This document shows positions 1-8,934 of a DNA stretch of 64,000 nt, piece by piece. Positions within the stretch are counted from its first letter, which is position 1, and each line of letters starts with the position of its first letter. Position numbers and translations under genes: made by a program. The notes under the pieces were generated by a model, which saw only the letters and a program-made list of their open reading frames with translations, made no database searches and was not told the DNA's origin. The stretch is from Pseudomonadota bacterium (GTDB lineage Bacteria > Desulfobacterota > Desulfobulbia > Desulfobulbales > JAGXFP01), in assembly GCA_018814305.1 (NCBI GenBank), contig JAHJAA010000018.1, positions 1 to 64,000 of the forward strand. The letters are read 5' to 3'.

Positions 1-71
1 TTATCGATCAAGTGACGTTTGAGTATGATTACTTTTTCTTCAGGCGTGTAATTGTGTCTTCTCTTTTTCAT
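1..71 (-). CDS. transposase OrfA-like N-terminus, partial
   Basis: Only the first 23 codons are present; the gene runs off the left edge. The peptide begins MKKRRHNYTPEEKVIIL, a basic start followed by TPEEKV..L.RHL. This pattern is typical of the helix-turn-helix protein (OrfA) of IS3-like transposases, which binds the IS ends. AGGAG sits 7 bases upstream of the ATG at 71, which supports the start. The family assignment rests on this short stretch and could be wrong in detail. Whether the IS is intact cannot be judged. Confidence 0.5.
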   Translation of the reverse strand, partial: MKKRRHNYTPEEKVIILKRHLID

Positions 72-107
72 TGAATTCTCCTTTGGCTGAGTATGTTAAC
101 TCAGACA
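1..107 (-). mobile_element. 5' end of an insertion sequence, cut by the window edge
   Basis: This is the leading end of an IS read on the minus strand: a transposase start with a good ribosome binding site, preceded by a short inverted repeat (CTGAG at 87-91 and CTCAG at 100-104 around a 8-base spacer). An IS3-type terminus beginning TG would fall near position 107. The outer boundary is a guess because the other end and any target duplication lie outside the window. Confidence 0.35.
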
Positions 108-207
108 CCGGAAAATATCGATTCACGTTGAACCAAGACAATCTCTAAATGAATCGTAGAACTTCCAAAACTTATAACTTAAAACTTATCACTTATAACT
201 TTCCCTT

Positions 208-1722
208 ATGCTCTTACTCTTCCCCCCAGTGGCTAAACCATGTGAACCGCCGGCCGGGGTTGCTCGTCTGGCCGGGGTTTTACGGGGGAATGGGCAGCGC
301 TGTACGGTTATTGACTTAAACCTTGCCGGTCTGGACTTTCTGCTGAATCTGCCGGTTGATGCCTCCGATACCTGGAGCCGTCGGGCCGTTAAAAACAGTG
401 CCGACAACCTGGCCTCATTCCGGGGACCGGAACTCTATATCAATCGGGATCGCTACGGCCGGGCGGTGGCGGATCTGAACCGGGTGTTAGCGCTGGTGGG
501 TGATCCGACCCGGGAGATCAGCCTGGCCAATTACACAGATTCTGAACTCTCCCCCCATCAGAGCGTCGATTTGATCCGGGCTTTCAATAATCCTGAAGAG
601 AATATTTTTTTTCCCCTGTTCCGCGATCAACTTACCGGAGAGCTCACCGAAAACAATTATGCTCTGATCGGTATCTCCCTGAATTATCTCAGTCAGGCCC
701 AGGTCGCCTTTGCCCTGGCAGGGTTTATCAAAAAAATCGCCCCGGATCTAAAGATTGTCATGGGCGGTGGTCTGGTCACCTCCTGGCTCAGCCGCCCTGA
801 TTGGTCAAATCCCTTTGGGGAGATTATCGACCAAATGGTGGCGGGTGCCGGAGAGCCCTATCTCTTAAACGAGGCCGGGATCCCAGCGGGATCCTGCAAT
901 CATCCCCCCGATTACACCGATCTTGCCTCACTCCCCTACCTGGCCCCGGGCCTGATCCTGCCCTATGCCGCTTCCACCGGCTGCTATTGGAATCGCTGCC
1001 GTTTCTGCCCCGAACAGGCGGAACAAAACCCCTATCACCCCATCCCGACCTCTCAGGTCTTAGGTGATCTTGACCTTCTCTGCCGCAAACACCGTCCTAT
1101 CTTGATTCATTTTCTGGATAATGCCGTGAGTCCGGCCTTGATGCGGGGGTTGATTGAACATCCACTGGGTGTGGATTGGTATGGCTTTGCCAGGGTGAGC
1201 CGTGAACTGATCGATCCGGCCTTCTGCGCCGACCTGGCCCGCTCCGGCTGCCGGATGTTAAAATTGGGGATTGAGTCAGGGAACCAGCAGGTGCTTGACC
1301 GGATGGATAAGGGTATCGATCTGGCCCAGGTGGCCCAGGCCCTATCTTCACTCCACCAGGCCGGGATCGCCACCTATGTGTACCTGCTGTTCGGTACCCC
1401 CCATGAGACCCTGGTCGAAGCTCGCGAGACCATGGCCTTCACCGTCCGTCATCATCGAACAATAACCTACCTCAACCTGGCCATCTTCAATCTTCCCCTG
1501 GGCAGCCCTGAAGCAGAAGAACTTGAGATCGACGGACTTTTGGCCGGAGATCTTTCCCTCTACGCCAACTTCATCCATCCCAAGGGCTGGAACCGAGCCG
1601 ACGTTCGCCACTTTCTCGATCGAGAATTCAAACGACAACCGGAGATCGCCACCATCCTCCAACGCGACCCGCCTCTCTTCACCTCAAATCACGCCCCCTT
1701 TTTTCTAAAAACACTATCCTGA
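208..1722 (+). CDS. B12-binding-type radical SAM protein
   Basis: Protein of 504 aa with an N-terminal segment resembling the cobalamin-binding-like domain of B12 radical SAM enzymes (LLLFPPVAKPCEPPAGVARL... near residues 2-25, a GGG turn near 193). A radical SAM core follows, with the cluster motif GCYWNRCRFC near residues 260-270. The cysteine spacing is CX4CX2C rather than the canonical CX3CX2C; CYWxxCxFC variants occur in this superfamily. Downstream 'KLGIESGNQQVLDRMDKG' is the usual SAM-barrel glycine/GIES motif. The substrate cannot be told from sequence, and no precursor peptide or biosynthetic partner is adjacent. It stands alone, convergent with the FecR-domain gene. The start is the first ATG in frame; no strong ribosome site is visible. 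Confidence 0.85.
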   Translation: MLLLFPPVAKPCEPPAGVARLAGVLRGNGQRCTVIDLNLAGLDFLLNLPVDASDTWSRRAVKNSADNLASFRGPELYINRDRYGRAVADLNRVLALVGDPTREISLANYTDSELSPHQSVDLIRAFNNPEENIFFPLFRDQLTGELTENNYALIGISLNYLSQAQVAFALAGFIKKIAPDLKIVMGGGLVTSWLSRPDWSNPFGEIIDQMVAGAGEPYLLNEAGIPAGSCNHPPDYTDLASLPYLAPGLILPYAASTGCYWNRCRFCPEQAEQNPYHPIPTSQVLGDLDLLCRKHRPILIHFLDNAVSPALMRGLIEHPLGVDWYGFARVSRELIDPAFCADLARSGCRMLKLGIESGNQQVLDRMDKGIDLAQVAQALSSLHQAGIATYVYLLFGTPHETLVEARETMAFTVRHHRTITYLNLAIFNLPLGSPEAEELEIDGLLAGDLSLYANFIHPKGWNRADVRHFLDREFKRQPEIATILQRDPPLFTSNHAPFFLKTLS

Positions 1723-1795
1723 TGAGGAATAATCGAAACCTCTTGGATCATCACCTTCAATTGAAAGCTCTCTCCATGCTTTATTCTTTAAAAGA

Positions 1796-2527
1796 TCAGA
1801 AGCCATCAAGCAGCTTAAAATCCTCTTCCATCTCCGGTGGGATATCTTGATCCCGGACCTCATTACCGGCAATCATCACCGCCTGACCACCCTCAAGGGT
1901 AAACGATTTGACCAGTTCGTAGTTGCCGCTCTTCATCTCTTTTGTGGTCCGATCATAGTCATCGGCCATCTTCTCGGTTGCGCTCTTGAAATCCTGTCGC
2001 ATCTTCTCCTGCTGTTGCCGGAATTCATCTTCCAGAGATTGATAATGCTTTTTAAATTCTCCCTTCAGGGAACCGATCTCGAGGAAACCTTCCTTGAGAT
2101 AGATGGCCACCTCTTCCTCTTCACTAATCACTCCGAATCGGGTCCCCTTGACCCCCATGGTTACGGTTTTTGAGGTGATCATCAGACCCTTGGCCTCACC
2201 CTGTTTCTTGATTTCAAAAAGTACGGTGCCCTGGTCAACGTTACCGTGCTTGACGGCGATGACCGCGAGACTGCTATCCGGCTTTAAAACCGCCTTGGAA
2301 CCATCCACAAAGCGGCAATAGACCAGGCTGTCCTTTTTGGTTCGAATGGTCTCACCGACCTTAAACCGATCCCCGGCGGAAACTTTACGCCCCCTGACCG
2401 TGCCGGTGACATAGAGGATGGCCGTACCATCCAACCGGACCACCTCACCAGCCTCTTCCGCGGCGGGGCACGAGTGACTGGGGATAAGAAGAACCAACAG
2501 TATAAAGATCAATAGTTGACGTATCAT
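1796..2527 (-). CDS. secreted FecR-domain protein with coiled-coil tail
   Basis: About 243 aa. A signal peptide (MIRQLLIFILLVLLIPSHSCPA) is followed by a FecR domain, roughly residues 25-150 (GEVVRLDG...VGETIRTKKDS...FVDGSKAVLKPDS...TSKTVTMGVKGTRFGV). A charged, probably coiled-coil stretch (about 155-205) rich in E/K/Q follows. FecR domains in this arrangement are periplasmic and thought to bind other envelope components; no FecI-like sigma factor is nearby, so this is not a classical iron-signalling gene. The start at 2527 is preferred over an upstream in-frame start at 2563 because it opens the signal peptide and has AGGA upstream. It is divergent from the CHASE2-cyclase gene; FecR proteins are often found beside such cyclases, suggesting joint function. 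Confidence 0.8.
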   Translation of the reverse strand: MIRQLLIFILLVLLIPSHSCPAAEEAGEVVRLDGTAILYVTGTVRGRKVSAGDRFKVGETIRTKKDSLVYCRFVDGSKAVLKPDSSLAVIAVKHGNVDQGTVLFEIKKQGEAKGLMITSKTVTMGVKGTRFGVISEEEEVAIYLKEGFLEIGSLKGEFKKHYQSLEDEFRQQQEKMRQDFKSATEKMADDYDRTTKEMKSGNYELVKSFTLEGGQAVMIAGNEVRDQDIPPEMEEDFKLLDGF

Positions 2528-2717
2528 AAGCGATATCCTGGGGCAGAGATTAGAGAGGCTCAAATGGTCCGTATACTTTCTAACATATCCATCTTCATCC
2601 TGCCAAGGGCCAGCCGTGGGTATAGCCGATTTCTGCCATAACGAGAAAAGAGTAGCGAGTCGCAGGAGATTCGTTCAAGATGTTACAAACGAAGCGTCCA
2701 ATCAAACCGGTACCTCC

Positions 2718-4799
2718 ATGAAGAAAAAAAACTTTTACATCCGTTGTCTCTGTTTTACCGTGGTTACCCTCCTGACCTTTATTGCTTCCGTAATGAACCT
2801 GGACGCAACCAAAAAAGTCAGCCTGCTTTTTGAAGACACCAAGTACACGATCCGGGCCGAATTCGGCCAGCAACCCAAAATAAACCCCGCCACCGTCATT
2901 ATCGCCATTGACGAACACTCCATCAATGAACTCGGACGCTGGCCCTGGGACCGGCACATCCTGGCGGAACTGCTGACCAAACTCTCGGAAGCCGCAGTTG
3001 TTTGTCTGGATATCGTCTTCAGTGAACCGGCTTCTCCGACCCAAGATGAGGCCCTCACCCAGGTGATCTCTGAAAACGGCAATATAATTGCCGGATTTTT
3101 CCTCCGACCTACAGCCAGTGCCGACGCCCGACCAGATCAAATCGAGGTCCTCCATGATTCAGCATATCAGGATGTTATCATGCGCGACCCGATCAGCGGA
3201 GTTAAGGAATTCCCCTTCGGAGAACTCAACATCCAGCCCATCGGCCAGGCCGCCCTGGCCCAGGCCTTCTTTACCACCGAACCGGACCCGGACGGCCTCT
3301 ATCGCCGTTATCCCGTGGCGTATGCTTACCAGGGCTATTACTACCCTCCCCTGGCCGTTCAGATACTCCGTTATTCCTTAAACCAGGAAGCGAAACTCAT
3401 CCTCGACCGAACCGGGGTCCATGGCTTTTCTTTGAATCGGTCCATGGTCACCGGCAACCATTTTGCACTTAACTTTCCAGATCCCGATAAAACCCCGATG
3501 ATATCTGCTGTTGACGTCATTCGCGGCACAATCCCTCCGGACCATTTTAAGGACAAACTCATTCTGGTGGGAGTCACGGAAACGGGGATCTTCGATCTGC
3601 GACCCACCCCGGTTGACCCCATAATTCCCGGAGTCTGGATCCATTTCACCGCCTTGAACAACCTGCTCAACAACGACATGCTCCAAGAGTCATCCGAGCT
3701 GGATTATCTGATGACCATAATCACCCTGCTGATGATCTTAGCGGCAAGTTTTGTCCGCCGCTTCAGCCTGCGCATCTCTGGTTATTTCGGGGTGATCGGT
3801 CTCATCATCACCGTTGCCAATACGGTACACATCACCAATAATTTTTGGTTCCATGAGTTTTATCCAGTGGCCGGTGGTATTTTACTGGCGGTCTGCCTTG
3901 AAGCCACGGCCTTCCTCTTTACCGAAATCCGGGCCGGAGCATTGAAGAAGGCCTTTGTGTCCTATGTTTCACCGGAGGTGGTGGGAGAGCTCCTGGCCCA
4001 TCCGGAGCAGCTTGAACTGGGCGGTGGCGAGCGGGAAATATCGATCCTGTTTTCCGACATCCGGGGATTCACCACCTTGTCCGAAAAGGTTTCACCTCGT
4101 CAACTGGTTGAGATGCTGACCGCGATTCACAACCCCATGACCGGCATCGTTTTGAATAATAAAGGCATGCTGGACAAGTATATCGGCGATGCCATGATGG
4201 CCCTGTTCAACACCCCGGTGGACCTGCCTGATCATGCCGATGGTGCGGTACGTTCCGCCCTCGACATGGTCGCTAGTCTTGAGGGAATCAATCGAGACTT
4301 TGCCGCCAAGGGTCTCCCTGCCATTGATGTGGGGGTCGGGATCAACACCGGACTATGCATCGTCGGTAATATGGGTTCCACCTTTCGCTTTAACTATACG
4401 GCCATCGGAGATGCCGTTAATCTGGCCTCCCGCCTGGAAGGGCTGACCAAGGCTTACCATAGTCGGGTGATTATCAGCGAATATACCGCCATAAAGCTCT
4501 CCCAGGAATTCATCTGTCGCCCCTTGGACCGCGTAAAGGTCAAAGGGAAGAACGAACCAGTGGCAATCTTCCAGCCCTTGATGAGGAACAAAGAATCCGA
4601 AGTCCTTTGCCAAGTGGCAACCCAAGCCCTTCATCTCTATTTTGCCGGGAAATTCACCGAGGCAGCGGAACTCTTTCAGCAGTTGGCCACGGAATACAGG
4701 GATCCCGTGGCCCCTATTTTTGTCGATCGTTGTCTCCTCTACCGCCAAAATCCGCCTTCGACCGATTGGGATGGAGTCCATGTTCTTGAGAGCAAATAG
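2718..4799 (+). CDS. CHASE2-domain adenylate/guanylate cyclase
   Basis: About 693 aa. One N-terminal membrane helix leads into a periplasmic CHASE2 sensor domain (about residues 30-310, with 'NPATVIIAIDEHSINELGRW' and the late 'LVGVTETGIFDLRPTPV'). Two or three further helices (about 330-410) precede a class III nucleotidyl cyclase domain (about 440-620). Cyclase hallmarks are ILFSDIRGFTTLSE with the first metal Asp, KYIGDAMMALF with the second, and TAIGDAVNLASRLEGL. The protein probably makes cAMP (or cGMP) in response to an extracytoplasmic signal. The start at 2718 gives a normal basic-hydrophobic N-terminus; an in-frame extension to 2616 is less likely. Its 3' end overlaps the next gene, indicating an operon. 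Confidence 0.9.
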   Translation: MKKKNFYIRCLCFTVVTLLTFIASVMNLDATKKVSLLFEDTKYTIRAEFGQQPKINPATVIIAIDEHSINELGRWPWDRHILAELLTKLSEAAVVCLDIVFSEPASPTQDEALTQVISENGNIIAGFFLRPTASADARPDQIEVLHDSAYQDVIMRDPISGVKEFPFGELNIQPIGQAALAQAFFTTEPDPDGLYRRYPVAYAYQGYYYPPLAVQILRYSLNQEAKLILDRTGVHGFSLNRSMVTGNHFALNFPDPDKTPMISAVDVIRGTIPPDHFKDKLILVGVTETGIFDLRPTPVDPIIPGVWIHFTALNNLLNNDMLQESSELDYLMTIITLLMILAASFVRRFSLRISGYFGVIGLIITVANTVHITNNFWFHEFYPVAGGILLAVCLEATAFLFTEIRAGALKKAFVSYVSPEVVGELLAHPEQLELGGGEREISILFSDIRGFTTLSEKVSPRQLVEMLTAIHNPMTGIVLNNKGMLDKYIGDAMMALFNTPVDLPDHADGAVRSALDMVASLEGINRDFAAKGLPAIDVGVGINTGLCIVGNMGSTFRFNYTAIGDAVNLASRLEGLTKAYHSRVIISEYTAIKLSQEFICRPLDRVKVKGKNEPVAIFQPLMRNKESEVLCQVATQALHLYFAGKFTEAAELFQQLATEYRDPVAPIFVDRCLLYRQNPPSTDWDGVHVLESK

Positions 4800-5448
4800 G
4801 AGCTGGCTGGTCCGCAGCCTGATCCTGATTATCCTGGGATTCATGGTATATTCACTGCCGGTATCAGGTGATCCGGCAACCGACAAGCTTGAGGTGGCGG
4901 TTACTGATGAGAATGGGATATTCACCCTCTCCTTCAGCGCTCCGCTGCCCCAACCATTTGAGGCAACAGCTGCCGTTCTTCACAATCTCCCCGAGTACCC
5001 GAAATGGTTTTTCATGGGGATCAATGAACTGAATACCAGCCGCCATTATTGGGCTCGAGAAGAGAATTTCCACTATCTTAAAAAAGACAACCGGGAACTG
5101 CTCCTCTTTGATTATGATGTGGGTTTTTTATTCTTCAGGTTCCGAGACACCCTGAAACTGCAGGTATCAAAGGAAGAATCACCGATAGACAGTTCTGTTG
5201 CCGTTCAAGCTATGACCATGGGTACCTCCGGGCTCCTTCGTCAAGGCTCCGGTCGAATAATGATCACCGAGACTCCCTCCAACCGCCCGGTTTTTTCAGG
5301 GACCATATCCATCCGCCCTCCCTGGTATTTATTTATCCTGATCAGAAAGGATCACGTGGCAAGATTTCTCGCCCCACGAATTGCCCGAATCATCAAAAAT
5401 CTTGAAGAACACGTGGTCCCGGATGAAAACCTAGTCGTTCACATTTAA
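4771..5448 (+). CDS. secreted protein of unknown function, possible SRPBCC fold
   Basis: About 225 aa starting at ATG 4771 (or 4780) inside the end of the cyclase gene, so translation is probably coupled. An N-terminal hydrophobic segment (SWLVRSLILIILGFMVYSLP) is a signal peptide or anchor. The mature part has an early 'LHNLPEYPKWF' stretch and a late 'PPWYLFILIRKDHVARFLAPR' amphipathic segment. That layout resembles START/SRPBCC hydrophobic-ligand domains, but this is a weak impression with no catalytic motif. It may work with the CHASE2 cyclase because of the overlap. Function is otherwise unknown. Confidence 0.65.
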   Translation: MESMFLRANRSWLVRSLILIILGFMVYSLPVSGDPATDKLEVAVTDENGIFTLSFSAPLPQPFEATAAVLHNLPEYPKWFFMGINELNTSRHYWAREENFHYLKKDNRELLLFDYDVGFLFFRFRDTLKLQVSKEESPIDSSVAVQAMTMGTSGLLRQGSGRIMITETPSNRPVFSGTISIRPPWYLFILIRKDHVARFLAPRIARIIKNLEEHVVPDENLVVHI

Positions 5449-5577
5449 TCGGATACCTTCCCTTAATTGAGTCAATCCCCTTTAAAGCTCGATACGGTTG
5501 TGATCGAAGATCAAAAATGACATAATCAACCAGATACCCTGAACAACCTGATTGAACCATTGCCTGGGGAGTATACC

Positions 5578-7050
5578 ATGCGCGCCCTTCTACACTATAT
5601 CGCCAGTATCATCATCGTCGGGTTCTACGGCGCTCAGGTTTGCCCTTTTCTAGAAAGTCTGACCCTGGGCCAATTGCTTCTCCCTCTGGCAACGGCCTTA
5701 GTCGTCGCCTTCCTGGCCCGTAAGTCGCTTCTGGAAAAATTTGTCGCCCGGTCTCCCTATCAGCACCAGACGACCCGGGTCTTCCGGCTCGAATTTTTGC
5801 TCTTCATCTTGATCGGGATCTTTTTGATGCTTTTTAACCGGATGGCGTATGGTTTTCCTGCCGGCAGCGGCCTGAAACTCGTCCTGGTCATGACCACTCT
5901 CGGCTTCTTTCTGGCCATTGACCTGGCCCTGGCCAAGGAACGCGAACTGACCAAACTTTTCCAACAACAGCATATCGATCTTGATCCGGAACGGGATTAT
6001 TTCCCCTTCCCCTCCAAACTGGCGATTTTTGCCGCAGCCTGTTCAGTCTTCGTGGTCGGAGTCGTTTTCCTGCTGATTAACAAGGACCTGGACTGGTTGG
6101 TCTCGGTGGGTGATGAAACCACCATTGGCGAGGCCCAACGAGCCATCCTGGTGGAAGTCAGTTTTGTCTTTGCGGTTATTCTGGGTCATATCCTGAATCT
6201 GATTCATTCATTTACCAGAAATCTCCATGAATTCTTTAACAATGAAAACTCCGTCCTGATCCGGGCGACCAGTGGATATCTGGATGGGGCTGTGCCGGTC
6301 AGTTCCAACGACGAGTTCGGGGTTATGGCCAAACATACCAACCTGATGATTACCGGGCTCAAAGAAAAGACCGAAGAACTGCAACGCACCAGGGACGTGA
6401 CCATCATGAGCCTCGCCTCCCTGGCAGAAACCCGCGACAACGAAACCGGGGCACACATTTTGAGAACCCAACGCTATGTCAAGGTACTGGCTGAAGGGTT
6501 GAAACAACACCCGGATTTTGCCCGGGATCTCTCCGCTGAAACCATCGATCTGCTCTTTAAATCCGCCCCGCTCCATGATATCGGCAAGGTTGGTATCCCC
6601 GATCATATTCTTTTGAAACCAGGAAAACTGACTGAAGATGAATTTACCATCATGAAAACCCATACCACTCAGGGGAAAGATGCCCTGCTGGTGGCGGAAA
6701 AAAGCCTGGGAGGAACCTCCTTTCTCCGGCTGGCCGGAGAAATTATTATTACCCATCATGAAAAATGGGACGGCAGTGGTTATCCCAATGGGTTGCGGGG
6801 TGATGAAATTCCTGCCTCGGGGCGGCTGATGGCCGTGGCAGATGTCTACGATGCCCTGATTTCAAAGCGGGTCTATAAACCGGCCTTCACCCATGATTCC
6901 GCCACAGAGATCATCTGCGCCGGACGGGGAACCCATTTCGACCCCAGAGTGGTAGATGCCTTTACCATAAAGGCCTCCGATTTCAAGAAAATCGCCCAAG
7001 AGTTTGCCGACAACAATACGGATGCGATTTCCGAGTCAACCTCAGACTGA
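5578..7050 (+). CDS. membrane-bound HD-GYP domain phosphodiesterase
   Basis: About 490 aa. There are several N-terminal membrane helices (residues about 5-130 and 150-210). A HAMP-like linker (about 225-275, 'NSVLIRATSGYLDGAVPVSSNDEFGVMAK') and a C-terminal HD-GYP domain (about 285-480) follow. Metal-binding and signature residues are visible: ETGAH, LHDIGKVGIPD, THHEKWDGSGYPNGLRG and DVYDAL. HD-GYP enzymes hydrolyse cyclic di-GMP. Activity is plausible because HD, GYP and the later H/D ligands are all present. GGGGAG lies 8 bases before ATG 5578, which fixes the start. It is followed immediately by a palindromic repeat element. Confidence 0.9.
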   Translation: MRALLHYIASIIIVGFYGAQVCPFLESLTLGQLLLPLATALVVAFLARKSLLEKFVARSPYQHQTTRVFRLEFLLFILIGIFLMLFNRMAYGFPAGSGLKLVLVMTTLGFFLAIDLALAKERELTKLFQQQHIDLDPERDYFPFPSKLAIFAAACSVFVVGVVFLLINKDLDWLVSVGDETTIGEAQRAILVEVSFVFAVILGHILNLIHSFTRNLHEFFNNENSVLIRATSGYLDGAVPVSSNDEFGVMAKHTNLMITGLKEKTEELQRTRDVTIMSLASLAETRDNETGAHILRTQRYVKVLAEGLKQHPDFARDLSAETIDLLFKSAPLHDIGKVGIPDHILLKPGKLTEDEFTIMKTHTTQGKDALLVAEKSLGGTSFLRLAGEIIITHHEKWDGSGYPNGLRGDEIPASGRLMAVADVYDALISKRVYKPAFTHDSATEIICAGRGTHFDPRVVDAFTIKASDFKKIAQEFADNNTDAISESTSD

Positions 7051-7055
7051 TTCGG

Positions 7056-7211
7056 CTAACTAGTTTCCATCCAGAAACGAGGATTTTTGTTCGAGAGCAA
7101 GACGTGAAGGCGACGGAAAAGCGGAGCGTACTTGGGTACGTGAGCATTTTTCGGCAACTGAGCAACGCAGCTATCGGATCAAAAGACCGTTTCTGGACGG
7201 GAACTAACTAC
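7056..7211. repeat. palindromic MITE-like repeat element (type 1)
   Basis: A non-coding 156-base element bounded by inverted repeats of roughly 30-38 bases: left AGTTTCCATCCAGAAACG (7062-7079), matched with a few changes by the reverse complement of the right end (CGTTTCTGGACGGGAACT, about 7188-7205). The middle (about 7114-7155) is itself an imperfect palindrome around GTACTTGGGTAC. It begins 6 bases after the HD-GYP stop codon. This structure is typical of miniature inverted-repeat elements or large REP-type repeats. Whether it is repeated elsewhere in the genome cannot be seen here. Confidence 0.7.
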
Positions 7212-7233
7212 GAAACGATCAACTCCAGACAAA

Positions 7234-7599
7234 ATGCCCGTTCTATTCATTCATCTCCTGCTCACGGCCAGCCTGCTCTTGACAATTTCAATGAATCTGG
7301 CCGGCGGTGTTTTGGTTTTAACCACCGAATATGGCGAAACCTATCTCTTTTCTCCCCTCTGGTTGCTCATCATTCAGATCCCCATGGCCTTTGGCTTTCT
7401 GAGTAAAAGGGGGACCGGAACCTTCATCTCAGTGGGAACCAGCGGCGGTCTCGCCTTCTGTCTGGCCTTGGAACTCTATGTTTATCTTCAGGTGGTGGAG
7501 TCCCCGGTTGATATAACCGTCGGGTTTCACCTTGCCCATATCGTGATATTTATGATCCTCGCGATATCCGCCGTTTTTTCTTTAAAATATGTTAAGTGA
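7234..7599 (+). CDS. small integral membrane protein, unknown function
   Basis: 121 aa, almost entirely hydrophobic, with four predicted membrane helices (about residues 2-28, 38-55, 62-87 and 95-117). I do not recognise the family and see no catalytic or metal-binding motif. It sits just downstream of the type 1 palindromic repeat and upstream of the HEAT-repeat membrane protein, both on the same strand. No strong ribosome site precedes ATG 7234, so the start is tentative. Confidence 0.6.
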   Translation: MPVLFIHLLLTASLLLTISMNLAGGVLVLTTEYGETYLFSPLWLLIIQIPMAFGFLSKRGTGTFISVGTSGGLAFCLALELYVYLQVVESPVDITVGFHLAHIVIFMILAISAVFSLKYVK

Positions 7600-7741
7600 T
7601 GAGTTAGAAACTCAATTCAATACGGTGACCGATCAAACCGCTGGCCTCATCAGGGATATCTGAATCAGCCTGATCGTAATCTGCTGGGATACGCCCTCAC
7701 TTCTCGATGAACAAATTTCACCTGTAAGGACCAATCAAAAC

Positions 7742-8797
7742 ATGCTTGATTTCAACATAAAAACGGAGGTTCGGGGGGGAATCATTGCCTTGGGCATTAG
7801 CCTCGTCGTGATCTCATTACTTATTCTCATGCTTCCCCCGGAAAACACCGCGGCAAATCTTGGGAAGGTGGCGTACTTCATCAGGGGAGTCGCCATTATG
7901 TTCATATTTTTAGGGTGCCTGCTGACTGTTGGACCAGCTCAACGTTTACGAAAGGTCGGTTGGTACGGAATTACCCTGATCTGCCTCTCTCTGGGAGTCA
8001 GTGTTGCTTTACAAAGAGCAACCGGGGCCTCCATGGGCACTACCGGTTGGATAAGCAGCTTTGTCAGCACCTTATTTCTTATTCCCATCGGCATCCTCCT
8101 CTGCGGGATTACCGGGATTGCCTCATTACATTTGATCTTGAAAGAAACCCCAAACTCAAACCGTTTAGTGGGGGGGGCCATCATCATTCCCCTCATTCTT
8201 TTGGCACTATTTTACCTAGCCGCCGGGCGGCAGCCGGATATCAGAACTTCACTGGCCATCTTTGATGATCCAGACAGACAGGATGAATACTTCTCTGCAG
8301 CGTCCCGGTTGGCCGATATCAATGACCCGGAATTGCTAGCCCCGCTTATCACCCTTCTGGACCATCAAAACCCACAACTACGGGCGGCAACCGCCATGGC
8401 CCTTTCCGGTAAATCCCACCATGAACGGGCCATATCCCCCCTGCTGGTTGCCCTGGCCAAGGAATCCGATCCGGAAGCCAAGATCTGGATGATTCGGGCG
8501 CTTGGGGTGGCCTCTCATAACACCGAACCATCACAAATGGCCAACACCATCGAGATGCTCATTGAAAAACTACAAAATGATGACATATTGACCAAACAAG
8601 CCGCTGCAGAGGCCTTGGGATTCATGAAGGCGGAAAAGGCCATCAAACCACTCATCGATTCAATGGCAATTGAGGATGTTCACTTTCTTGCCCACAACGC
8701 CCTCATCATCATCACCGGGCAACGACTTGGCCCGGATCCGGAGCTCTGGAACTCCTGGTGGCAGGAAACCCATCCAGGCCCTGATAACTCCGAATGA
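7742..8797 (+). CDS. membrane protein with C-terminal HEAT repeats
   Basis: 351 aa. The N-terminal half has about five membrane helices (residues about 12-30, 43-62, 74-92, 104-130 and 143-162). The C-terminal half (about 175-335) is a soluble alpha-solenoid of HEAT/PBS-lyase-type repeats, seen as recurring 'LI.LL.....P.LRAATAMAL', 'ISPLLVALAKE...AKIWMIRALG' and 'AAAEALGFMKAEKAIKPLID' units. HEAT repeats mediate protein-protein contacts, so it may be a membrane scaffold. The specific role is unknown. AAGGA lies upstream of ATG 7742. The next gene is an ion antiporter; a functional link is only a guess. Confidence 0.75.
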   Translation: MLDFNIKTEVRGGIIALGISLVVISLLILMLPPENTAANLGKVAYFIRGVAIMFIFLGCLLTVGPAQRLRKVGWYGITLICLSLGVSVALQRATGASMGTTGWISSFVSTLFLIPIGILLCGITGIASLHLILKETPNSNRLVGGAIIIPLILLALFYLAAGRQPDIRTSLAIFDDPDRQDEYFSAASRLADINDPELLAPLITLLDHQNPQLRAATAMALSGKSHHERAISPLLVALAKESDPEAKIWMIRALGVASHNTEPSQMANTIEMLIEKLQNDDILTKQAAAEALGFMKAEKAIKPLIDSMAIEDVHFLAHNALIIITGQRLGPDPELWNSWWQETHPGPDNSE

Positions 8798-8856
8798 TTA
8801 TGGATCACTCCAAGTAAAAATAAGACTTCCTTCTGCCCGGAAATCCTTTTTCAATC

Positions 8857-8891
8857 CAAGGAGACGCCTGACTTTCCATCAAGTCTCCTTG
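8857..8891. promoter_or_regulatory. 9-bp inverted repeat upstream of the antiporter gene
   Basis: CAAGGAGAC (8857-8865) and GTCTCCTTG (8883-8891) form a perfect 9-bp stem with a 17-base loop, 43 bases before the antiporter start codon. There is no T-run after it, so it is not a normal terminator. It may be an mRNA leader hairpin or an operator. Confidence 0.4.
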
Positions 8892-8934
8892 ACAGATATC
8901 AATGAAACATGGAGAATTATCAGAAAGGAGTTTT

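Noticed and set aside
801-1067. Overlapping open frames inside the radical SAM gene and similar antisense frames throughout the window
   Set aside because: They are alternative-frame shadows of high-confidence genes and encode no recognisable domain.
2616-2717. N-terminal extension of the CHASE2 cyclase
   Set aside because: The extra residues are charged and unlike the family; MKKKNF at 2718 opens the first membrane helix.
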